This document shows, in pieces, positions 1 through 10,096 of a stretch of 64,000 bases of DNA; within the stretch, counting starts at the first letter, position 1; every line of letters begins with the position of its first letter. The notes under the pieces are model-generated. The model searched no databases and was not told where the DNA came from. It worked only from the letters and a program-made list of their open reading frames with translations. Both the position numbers and the translations under genes were made by a program. The stretch spans positions 2,452,865 to 2,516,864 of the forward strand of contig OY718806.1 of assembly GCA_963070105.1 (NCBI GenBank), read 5' to 3'. The DNA comes from Litomosoides sigmodontis. Taxonomy: Eukaryota > Nematoda > Chromadorea > Rhabditida > Onchocercidae.

Positions 1-412
1 CAATCAGTGAGGACAAAATTGAAATATATGAATATCCGGCAAAAGTCATATTTCTGGGATTACAATGATGCGAGAAATTAAATCGATAAAATATGTAAAC
101 TATAATTATCATAATATTTTAAGTTGGAATATAAGAATATTGGGTACAGCTAGTGATAAAACATAATTATCACACAAATTTACCACATTACTGCGAAAAT
201 TATTCCACCATTACAGCTTTTCCCTTTACACTACGACTTTGATGAAATTATTAGCATTTTAGAAATACAATTTCCAATAACTATTCATATGTCTCTCAAT
301 ACATCCAGTCCTCTTTTAGATTTCGCATTTCACATCGACATCATTTTAAATGTTATATACATATAATAATTAAAAAAGCACACACACACATTTAATATAA
401 ATTTCCTTCCAC
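1..412. other. Non-coding flank downstream of the cyanase gene
   Basis: AT-rich sequence with stops in all frames and no recognisable exon. It includes a short CA run near 379-390. It probably holds the 3' UTR of the minus-strand cyanase gene and then intergenic DNA. I see no other gene in it. Confidence 0.6.
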
Positions 413-1142
413 TCAATAATCTTTGTAGGGCAAGAACTTGCCCGATAGCACCAGTGATACTCGATCACCTTGCTCATTTTTTTCACGCGCAACTGTTAGA
501 TTAAAATCAATTGCGCTCATAATGCCATCACCAAATTCTTCCACAATTAGCTCCTTAATTGTAGGCCCGTACACTGCTATCACCTTAATATTTTAATAAA
601 ATTTAATTTTCCTCATTTAATAGTTCAAATCTGTTTCATTTCATGCTATTATGAAACAAAAAAAAAAAAAGAAAAATGAAAGAAAGAACGAATGGTTCAT
701 TTCGCATCAAAATGATAATGAAATTTTAGTCGATTAATTTTGTCTTGCCTTCTTTCCCTCTGTCCCACATAGCAATAAGCAATATTTCAGGTAAATAAAT
801 TAACGCGTAAAATAACGTAAAACTCAGTGAGTGTCTTCTGTTAGCAACGATGCAATGAGAAACCTCATGTAGACGATAGAGAAGTGGATCGGACGAAATT
901 CCGGGCGCGCCTCTTTCGGAGACTGTCTGAAGCCACGACAGTGCACTTTCCGGCAGATCAAATATTTCCGCAACTTTTTCCGCCTGTTCCTTCGTCATTG
1001 TCATCTGACCTAGGCATGCTGCTGTTGTCCACTCTTTACTTTTGCCAATTTTCTCCGCCACTGACTTCCATGTGATACCTTTTTGAATTTTTGTTGTCAA
1101 AATAAGATTTGTTACGTCTGCGCGAGATTTCATCATGTCCAT
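413..1142 (-). CDS. cynS: Cyanate hydratase (cyanase), two exons
   Basis: Predicted to convert cyanate plus bicarbonate to ammonia and CO2. Exons on the minus strand are 1142-864 (93 codons) and 583-413 (56 codons plus TGA), joined in phase 0 across a 280-nt GT-AG intron, giving 149 aa against 156 in E. coli. Residues 1-75 form the helical N-terminal domain; the C-terminal catalytic domain carries YRLHE, joined across the intron to VIAVYG, and GDGIMSAIDF. By alignment with E. coli Arg96, Glu99 and Ser122, the catalytic residues are Arg90, Glu93 and Ser116, all present. It ends KFLPYKDY, like the bacterial KYLPTKPF end. The start was chosen at 1142 because a TTTCAG acceptor lies 10 nt upstream, as for SL trans-splicing. 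Cyanase is not general in animals, so horizontal origin is likely, but the intron shows the gene is settled in a eukaryotic genome. Confidence 0.95.
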
Positions 1143-1152
1143 GGGGATGATT

Positions 1153-1155
1153 CTG
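1153..1155 (-). promoter_or_regulatory. Probable SL trans-splice acceptor of the cyanase gene
   Basis: On the minus strand the sequence reads TATTTCAG followed by 10 nt and then the cyanase ATG. I see no in-frame coding exon upstream, so this 3' splice site most simply accepts a spliced leader. A cis intron in the 5' UTR is the alternative. Confidence 0.55.
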
Positions 1156-1765
1156 AAATATATTATTTAATGAACGTAAATACATGCGTATATACACAGA
1201 TAGATGCATACGGAAAAATGAAAGAAACAAATTTGCTAAAGTGAAATTTACACTTAATGTTATATCCGTTCTAAATCACACTTATAAAAATTAGAATTAT
1301 CAAATTTCATCATTGCACTTAAAACATCTCATCATCATTGCTCTTCTCTGTTCACTTTAAAAATTTTCAATGTTAATTTATTGCAAAAAAAAGAAAGCGA
1401 AAACTCCTACGATAATTATGCTATTAAATTAAATGAAATCAGTAAGTTAGTAATCAATTACCACATTTGCCAATATTACTTTCAAAACGTTTTTTACACG
1501 ATTAAATCAAATAATGAAATTTAATCAATGTAAAGAATTATAAAAGCGAAGATTTATAAAAGCTATCAAACAAACAGTAAAATCAGTTAGATTTTAAATT
1601 TCAACCAAATTAATTAGTTACCCGGATCCTTCGAGAACATTTGCAATGCTTCGTCTCATTGTTTTTTTTCCAGCAAAGAAATTTGTTCCGAAACTTAAAC
1701 CTGTTAGTGTGAGAAACAGCAGGATGCAATAAGGAAGCAACAATAAAAGAGAGCAGCAGAGGAAG

Positions 1766-1775
1766 GTGTGCGTGT

Positions 1776-1866
<91 letters not shown>
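1766..1866. repeat. (GT)n dinucleotide microsatellite
   Basis: About 100 bp of GT/TG repeat with two early interruptions (GTGTGC and GTGTAT). On the minus strand it produces spurious poly-His/Thr reading frames that are not genes. Confidence 0.95.
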
Positions 1867-1867
<1 letters not shown>

Positions 1868-3585
1868 ACTTAGAGAAAAGTTTCAAAAATGAGCAAAAAC
1901 GTTGTGAAACGGATTGGTTGTAATTCGAACAAAACAAAAATTATTTTGTGTAAAAAATAAAGGGAAAAAAGTCAGTGAAGAAATTAGAAGGCAAAATTGT
2001 TGAATGCGTGAAAGGAACAAAAAATTTCTTACATTTTTTTCTTCCCTTTTCTTTTTCGCTTTAGAATTAAAATTTTTATAGCAAAAAAAAGAATTTTGAT
2101 AAATTTTGATGTAAAAAAACAAACAAACAAATAATGGCATTATTGATTGAGCCAAATGATTATTAGTAAATGTAAACAAATACTAAAAAAAAAAAGAAAG
2201 AAAGAAGAACAATACTAACAATAACGAATCATTGAGGATATTTTCGTGGGTAGTTTGTTGCTTGGAAGAAAGAAGCAAAAAGCATTAATTGGATGAGTGA
2301 AATGATGAGAAGCTTGCTGAACAGATGGGATGAAGCACTTGCAAAATCTTAAAATTCATTGAAATCGTTGATGCTTTTTTTTCTCATTTTCAATGAATTA
2401 AATGAAAGAATTAAATCAAAATTTTCACAGGAAGAGTAGCAATTACACAAGGAAAAGTTTCATCTAACCATGCTAAAACAAACAAACGATCATTTTCATT
2501 TCGTATTATTTTCCTTACACTAAAAAACAAAATGAAATGAAACGAAACGATTTTATTTCAGATATTTTAAGTAGTAAGCAATTTTTAGTAAATAATGTTT
2601 AAGTTGTGAATTTTTTTTTAACACAAACATTTATGCTATCATTTCATTGATAAAGGCGAAGAAATATACGTATATAAATTGAATTGTAAGATTTGTGAGT
2701 GACAAGAAAAAAACAACTACTTTATTACATTGTCTTTTTTGTGAACACATTTTGAATTTTACTAAATTTGACGAGTGAAAAGTCAGGAAGTAATGAAGTA
2801 GCTATTAGTAGTATTTGAAAAACAGCAAAATGGCAAGAAACTAGCATAAGGTAAGGAATAGAGGAATAGAAATGAAGTGATAAATATGGATGATATATTT
2901 GATTCGTTGAACGATTTCCTTTTCAAATAACAAATTAATCTATTGAACGAATTTTAATGAAATATTATATCAAATGGTTAAATTTGATAAACAAAGAGGA
3001 AAAAAATTTTTTTTTACCTAATCATTTGTGAAGGATATACTTCTCAATGGATGAAATTTCTATCTTTTTCAGCAATGATAGAATAGTGTTAATTGATCAG
3101 CTACTACCGTTTGCATTTAAATTTCTCTCAAAGTACTTTTCAAACGTTTCGTCTTTGTTTTTTATTTTTATTATTAATTTAGCAGCAGTCGATAGCTTAC
3201 ACTTACTCCTTCTGTTTTCTTTAAAAATTCATATTTTGACAAATTTTGTTTCAATTTGTAAACAACAAACAATACAATAATCAATTATATTTCATCGTAA
3301 AGAAATGAACGCTATTGGATGACAGATGACCAGTTGAACAAACAAAATTAAATAAATTCATCAAAATATTAAAATACACAGGAGCATTGTAATGTGACAA
3401 ATGCTCTTCAAAAATTTTTTGACATTTTAGCTAAAGTAGACTGATCGTATTCCACTAATCTATGCATTTGAGATGCGCACAAATTTCATATCGGCACCTT
3501 GCGCTCTCTGTTATTTCCGTCTATTAAAGATGAGCTGGAACTTTGCATCTCTTCACATTGTAGTAGCACACGGCATAGTAACCAA

Positions 3586-3702
3586 TGGTGGTGGTGCTGG
3601 TGGTGGTGGTGGTGGTGGTGGTGGTGGTGGTGGTGGGTAGTGGTGCTAGACCCGTGCTAAATCTACAACTTCCTTCCCCCTCCCCCCCCCCCCCCCCCCC
3701 CC
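3586..3702. repeat. (GGT)n tract followed by a 21-nt poly-C tract
   Basis: An imperfect GGT trinucleotide run at about 3586-3643 is followed at 3682-3702 by an uninterrupted run of C. Both are exceptional in this AT-rich sequence. The block lies about 0.85 kb upstream of the calumenin start codon. Confidence 0.9.
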
Positions 3703-4533
3703 TTCATCTGATCGACCCACGCGGCGACCATTGTAACATACGCTAAACCACGGGAGTCCACGTTTTCGTTTCCTTCATTCATCTCAGCATACGATGATGT
3801 CCTTTCCTCTTCGCCTCCTCCAATCTCTCTCAGCTCTCCGCTGCAAACGGCATTGATGACATTTTCTTTTCAACTTCTGTTTCATTACGAATTGTTCTGT
3901 AGGTTACCGTATGGTTAGGTAATTGTTTGCTTTTTCATCCTCAGTATTGCACTATGTTAGCTGCATTCTTGCTTAAACACTATCGTTTAAATGTCCAAGC
4001 AGGCAGGTGGATGTAATATGGTTTCTTAAGAAGCATAAGAAACAAATTAGACGTAACGTGAGTAGCGTTACGCATGGGCTATACGGAATATACCGCGATG
4101 ATGTTCATAAGCATAACAATTCGTTCGGTGGGTGTTATACGATATAGGTACCTAATTTGGTCGATAAGCACGTATCACATCTGATTTTATGTGCTATGCG
4201 TAATGCGATGCATTTATTTTCAGATTCAGGTTAATATGTATTAGTGTATATGTAAATATTATCGCTCGTCCAACTTGTCATCACTGAATAGAGGGATCGT
4301 TCACTGCTGAAGCGTTTTTTTTTGCAGTAAAGGTTACTTCACTTTCCTTCGAGGAACATGTTCGTAGTGATTTGATATTGCTAGGGGTGTGAAGTAAACT
4401 AGATGACATGGAATTAGTTGAATTGAGGCTCATCGTGTCCATCGTATCATTATTACTTTCAGAAAATTACCGATTCGTCGCTACTAGTTTATTCGTTGAA
4501 AGAAAATCGATTTCGTGTCCTTCTGCTTTTACA

Positions 4534-6519
4534 ATGCTTAACATGTGTTTATGGTTTGCGTTTGGTGCGCTTTTTGTGTTTGCAAGAGCAGAACAAGTCG
4601 ATCCACTGACTGATAAGGAGCATTTCAAGGTTTCTCTTCAAGTCATATTTGTAGTTGCGCACTTCTCGGAATGCTATGTTAATTTTTTGATTTGGTTTTC
4701 CAAAGACTATGATTTTAAGGCTGGCGGGCATGATAGCAGATTTGACCATGAAGCTTTTCTTGGTAAGGATACTGCTGAATCAAAGGAAGTAGTAAGCAAA
4801 GAACGTCTTGCGTAAGTGTTTCATAGCTGTTATTATGTGAGAAATGCCCTAAATTTGCATTAATATTTTGTGTGATATAATTTAGCTTAAAACTCTGTGC
4901 TGGGCCATGCCAATAGCATGGAAATATACGAGCAGTTTCGTATGGCATTTAGTACGTTCAAATTATATGTCTACAGCTTTTAATTTCTTAAAAATGTAAT
5001 TTATGTAAATATTAAATAGCATATTAAGCGATGTCTGAAGCTGCTAACAAATTCATGCGAGAATGGTGGTTAATGTTCAGCTCTTGAAATATATCTAACT
5101 CAACCTACCTCAGCTATAAAACTTCACAAATTTTAGTTGGTGATGTTTGACTTTGATGATGATGATGATGATGTTAAACTGAAGTTTTCAGGAAGTTAGT
5201 TACAAAAATGGACGTAAATGGTGATGGCTTCCTGGAAGAATCCGAACTAAAGGATCATATTGATTTTATGCAAAAACGATATGTAAATAATGATGTTGAT
5301 CGAACATGGAAAAATTATAATGCAGAGAAAGTGAAAGATGGAAAAATCTCATGGAAAGATTACGTGTGAGCTGATGCTACTCCGTTGTAGGTGTCTTAAT
5401 AGAGGCTAAAGAAAACAGAATGCTTAAATTTCAGAGAAATGGTTTATGGAACAGTGGATGAAGGACAAGAGCTGAGTCCTGAATATCAGAAGATGATGAC
5501 ACGTGATGAAAGGAGGTGGAAAAAAGCTGATTATGATTCGGATGACATGCTTGATCGAACTGAATATGGATGTTTTATGCATCCTGAAGACTGCGATCAT
5601 ATGCGTGATGTTGTTGTTCAGGTGATTAGAAAGTAACAAAGCAAAGTTGAACTGAATATATCACTTTGAATGAGTGTGCAAATTTTTGAAGTATAAAATT
5701 CACCCGGGTTATAGCTTGCTTCATGGATGTAAAACTCTAATTGGAATTTTTTAATTCTTGTTACTTTCAGGAAACACTGGAGGATATTGATAAAAACAAA
5801 GACGGATTTGTAGATCTTGATGAATATATCGGTAAGTCTACCACCACATATGTACAATGCTTTGGATTGTGTTGAGGCCATTAGTGTAACTTCTTTTCCA
5901 GGTGATATGTACAGGCCGGAAGACTATCCAGAACTAGAAGGCAAAGAACCGGAATGGGTTGCCAGTGAACGGCAGATGTTCAAAGAGCATAGAGACAAGG
6001 ACGGTGACGGCAAACTGGATCAAGTATTACTTAAAACCACTTTCTTATTTAAGAAAGTCTGCTTTCTTTTTTCGTATTCATATTCACCAGTTTTTGCTTT
6101 ACTACCCATATTTTAGGATGAAATGAGGGATTGGATAATGCCTGTAGGTTTCGATCATGCTGACGCAGAAGCAAAACACTTAATTGGTATTGCCGATGAA
6201 GACAGAGTAAGTTTAAAACGTATTTATTTGTTTCACAAATTGAATAAGAATTGTGATGGCAAGGTGTAGTTCTCGTACCTTAATGAGATTTGTGATTTGA
6301 GTAGGTTAAATACATGAGAAAAGTCAAAGCTCTTGAGTTGGAATAGTTCACTACGTCAGGATTCTTATTCCGAGGAATACACAGTCCATAAGTTTATTAT
6401 TCTTACAGGACGGAAAATTGTCTCTAAAAGAGATTCTGGATCATTACGATACATTCGTTGGGTCACAAGCAACTGATTACGGTGAGCAGCTACAGAAACA
6501 TGATCCTGCGGAACTTTAA
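4534..6519 (+). CDS. calu-1: Calumenin-like ER EF-hand calcium-binding protein, eight exons
   Basis: A CREC-family protein of the secretory pathway, where calumenins bind calcium and help folding and cuticle formation in nematodes. Exons: 4534-4629, 4720-4811, 5192-5365, 5435-5621, 5771-5831, 5902-6023, 6117-6206 and 6409-6519; phases agree at every junction and give 310 aa, the family size. Residues 1-20 are a signal peptide ([12 protein letters not shown]). Six EF-hand loops follow in order: [12 protein letters not shown], a degenerate loop around [45 protein letters not shown] and [12 protein letters not shown]. The ATG at 4534 was chosen over 4408 because it starts the signal peptide and lies after a good acceptor at 4462. 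The C-terminus reads KHDPAEL, not a canonical HDEF or KDEL retrieval signal. An AATAAA lies at 6652-6657. Confidence 0.95.
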
Positions 6520-6651
6520 ATAGGTAGTAAAATTAACGTCAGTTCGAAGCGTTCAAACTTTTTTGAATTTAAATTGTTGTGTGACCACTGTTTTTAACTT
6601 ATGTGTGATGTTTAATATTTGATTTACACTGCATTGCAATGAGCGACTAAC

Positions 6652-6657
6652 AATAAA
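6652..6657 (+). terminator. Poly(A) signal AATAAA of the calumenin gene
   Basis: A canonical AATAAA hexamer lies 133 nt after the calumenin stop codon on the same strand. Confidence 0.6.
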
Positions 6658-7502
6658 TTAATGAAACCCAAATGCACTTCTATACTGTTTCCCTTAAATG
6701 AACTGCGAAGATCTGGTCAGCCTCCATCGTGGTGTTCATGCGGTTTATCTGTTTGCTGCTTTGTTCCTTAGTTGCAGCTAATATTACTGCTCTGTTAATC
6801 TCTATTTTCCGTGTACTGTAAATGCAGTTATGGTAATCTAGCTTTTATCATGGTGAGTTTGAAAGTTGATTATAACTTGCATTTTCATGTAGAAGCAGAA
6901 AGCTCCCAAATGAAAAGATGATCGGAAAGGAATGTGACAGTTTTTTGTTGGTTAAAATTAATCTGTTACGTTTTCCCAATACAGTATATACATGGAGCAT
7001 TTTGAACAAACAACGCTAACGATATCACATCAAAACATCAAATTGGAATATGTACCTTTCGAAATATACGATATATATATATCGATGCAATAAACCAGTA
7101 TCACACTACTATAATCTAATGACAAATGAATATCACATCAAATTCTCACACACACTTTTTGAAATATATTTATCGGTGCAATAGAATAATCAGTACCAAT
7201 ACTGTTACAGTCTAATGACAAATATACATTACATTCGAAGTCTCAAACTCAACAAACATCTACTAAATGGAATCTCCGAAAGCTTCGGGGTTAGTATTCC
7301 ATAAAGATTTGCATTAGCAGTCCTAACCACTTCCCAGAAATATTTCACGTGCTGGGAGCTGTATAGTACTTGTGCAACCGTTCCTGATCCAGGAATCCTA
7401 ATTTCCATTATGTTTTTAAAGCATGAGGCATTACAGATACATAACATACAACAAGCTCATGCAAAAATACCGTAAAGAAAAAATTTCTCTTTGAAGCGGA
7501 CA
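6658..7502. other. Convergent intergenic region between calumenin and the MOB gene
   Basis: The two flanking genes end towards each other here. The region holds two diverged copies of an approximately 80-nt sequence at about 7060-7142 and 7159-7234; both contain the segment TCTAATGACAAAT and a related TCG(A/G)TGCAATA block. No coding exon was recognised. Confidence 0.5.
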
Positions 7503-10096
7503 TCAGCATGTTTGTGAGTAAGGTTTGCACACCAACGCGGTGGTTGTCGGATAACCGCCCCAGCTACCACTTTTTGATGATGGAAGTTGCTGTACACTAT
7601 TGGATCCATCATTCAGTTGCATCACTTGATGGGCGCATCCATGGTACACCATTGCTGGCCGTACCAGCTGAATAATTCACTTTAATACGATCGAAGCATT
7701 GGTAATTAGAAAAATAACTCGAAATGAACACTGGGAGTATTGAACACAGTATGTTCCGCATTCTCACCTGCAATGTATGTGAGAGGGCAGACAGTTCCTT
7801 ACTCTCCAGAAGATCATACATTTTTGCAATCGAATACATATGTGCTATAACCAAGCCGTACTGTGAGCGCAGATTTAATGTAGCTAATTGTTCCCAGTGA
7901 TTTGTGTATAGATGTCCGCAACTGTGCCACAGTAACCTCATTAAACGACGGCAGTGACTTTCAAAATTATCCGAAAAAGCAGCTCCTGAAAGTGAAGAAT
8001 TTAGCACATGATATGTCTCCCTTGCATAAAAAAAAGTGATCTCGAAATTTTACCATATTTAGTTGGGTAAAGTCGCTCATCCTTTACACTTTTTTCGCAG
8101 AATGATAATACACAATCAATGTATTGCATAGCAGAATATGGATGATGTTTCCTTCTTTCATCAACCCACTGTGCTTTTCTGTAATTTTTGCAGCAATTAT
8201 TTTATAGATGTTTAAATTTTGTCTTTGTATATTATTTAAAACACGGAAAAGCAAAAATGTTACATGCTACAAATTGTTAATGCTACAAATCGTTAATATT
8301 ACAAATTGTTAATGCCACAAATTGTTAATGTTACAAGTGTCAATGTTACAAATGTTTACACTGTTAATGCTACAAGTGTTGTTAATGTTACAAAGCCTAA
8401 AATGTTACAAATTTTTATGTACCAAACATTTCGACACGTTGTGAAATTTTAATGCAGTTGCCATAACTCTATTACCTATTCCGGTCAGGAATTCTGCCCT
8501 GCGAGCTATAAATGATAAGAAAGTAAAAAGCAAATGTAATTTGTTACGTTATGTGAGAATAACTTTTCACTCATTAAAAATTGATAAAATTATTACAGTA
8601 CAAAACTTACGGAACACCTGGGTAGGACATAATAGGACATGACACCGGAGTGCACATTTCGGATATTGTTCCACATAAAGCATTTACATTTTCGAAAAGA
8701 GAGAGTGCTGAAATACATTCATATCTACTAAATTTCAGCTAATTACTCGTTAAAATCATAATTCCTCATGTTTTAAATATGTTTATTAGCTACAACTACC
8801 CAAGGCTTAAAAAACGATAAGTGCATAAACTTACTATGTGTGGCCAACCACTCATTTTTGTCCATCCCTTGAGGTAACTTCGAAAGCAACACAATCATCT
8901 GGAAGTGAATAATTTGTGTTTGGAAATGCCATGTTCATACATCGAATGTTTCTTTCATTACTAATAAACTCTACATGTCGATGGTGTTGTACATTTCAGT
9001 GAACTTGAGCATATTCACTTGATAGTTGCAACGGAAGAAACAATATCAAAATTATGTAACAACACTTACATCATCATCAAAGGAATCACAGACTCCCATT
9101 TCAGATAATGCTTTACGTTTGCAGTTCGGTGCATGGATACACGTCACAGAATTTTTTCCCCCATTTGACGACATACGTCGTGCTAAACGACATCTTTCAT
9201 TCACATCCTTACGTCTCGATCTCCTGAAAAGTGATTATTTATATCAATCTCACTCAATCCATATAACTTCTATTTCCTCCGAAAAATTGTCTTGAATAAT
9301 ACTCTCTCGTAAGATGCACAACAGAAGAACAAGGTTACTATTTCAGCATTCAAAACATGCGCACTTAGCAACTACCAAATTTGATCTGTTCACGGAAGAA
9401 AAACGCTTCTCTTATTGCAATTAAGTACTTTTGATTAGAGACTTGATCGAATCTATAAATTGAACAAGTGGGAAAACAGCATAATTAATAACATATTAGA
9501 GAAAAAAAATTAATATCCAATTTTGCAAAGACCAACTCCAAATTATTCACTTAGCGTATAAATTAAGAAAGACTGATGAGAGGTGATAATAAGGCCAGAA
9601 GACGAATGTAAGAAACTGCAATGAAAATCTCTCCCGCTACCCGTATTATATGTATGTCATAAAATGAGGATATTTCTTAATTACGTGAACTGGAAAAACT
9701 TCTACCTGCAATTTTCACGTCGTGTACAAGATAGCACTAATATGCCACCTCTTAATCGGCGTCATTAATGACTTAAAAAGTACAAAATTCAGAAAATTGT
9801 AAGCGAAGATGGATATACAGCTTAGTGCATCCAGTCACCGTATACGATGATTAGGAAATGAGGGAATTTAGTAAAAAAAAATGAACTCACGTTGCAAATG
9901 AGACGATATTAGAGAGGAATATTTTAGCAAGGCAACAGCCATCCTCGCTAACATCTTTAGATGAATGTCTTGATAAGGTGCTTCCATTCGCATGTGCTTG
10001 CGATTTCATATTTCCAGCAGATACCCCATATGACCCACTTCCACCAGCTCTTTCCGTATTCGGATATTTTTCAGTCAAGATCGACGTTACATCCAT
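7503..10096 (-). CDS. MOB kinase-activator protein (MOB2-like), seven exons
   Basis: MOB proteins are zinc-bound adaptors that activate NDR/LATS kinases. Minus-strand exons: 10096-9891, 9223-9070, 8898-8835, 8707-8611, 8178-8054, 7985-7768 and 7667-7503, with consistent phases, giving 342 aa. Residues 1-120 are a family-unlike Ser- and basic-rich extension. The MOB core starts near KLPQGMDKNEWLATH, followed by ALCGTISEMCTPVSCP. The zinc ligands are visible as Cys160 and Cys165 (C-x4-C) and His240 and His245 in CGHLYTNHW. A further conserved block is AQWVDERR and YPTKYG. The 54-residue tail (LVRPAMVYHG to SQTC) is not part of the core. I place it nearest MOB2 by the WVDERRK and YPTKYG blocks, but MOB1 or MOB3 type is not excluded. 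The start at 10096 has a weak upstream acceptor, and alternative first exons are possible. Confidence 0.88.
8264..8419. repeat. Degenerate 16-nt tandem repeat in a MOB intron
   Basis: Four adjacent 16-nt units of the form ATGCTACAAATTGTTA begin at 8264, 8280, 8296 and 8312, followed by four or five looser units (ATGTTACAA...). The block lies in the intron between MOB exons 4 and 5 (8179-8610). Confidence 0.85.

Larger units (their letters stand above)
1156..4533. other. Intergenic region between divergent cyanase and calumenin genes
   Basis: AT-rich DNA with no recognised gene. It holds a (GT)n tract and a GC-rich GGT/poly-C block described separately. Because the flanking genes are divergent, it should contain both promoters. 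A TTACTTTCAG acceptor at 4453-4462 precedes the calumenin start by 71 nt and may be its SL acceptor. Confidence 0.55.

Noticed and set aside
1618..1937. His/Thr-rich frames
   Set aside because: Produced by the (GT)n repeat; the same applies to the frame at 32551-32757.
8487..8509. Possible 23-nt micro-exon in the MOB gene between good AG and GT sites
   Set aside because: Including it breaks the reading frame, while direct joining of the flanking exons keeps the frame and matches the MOB family.
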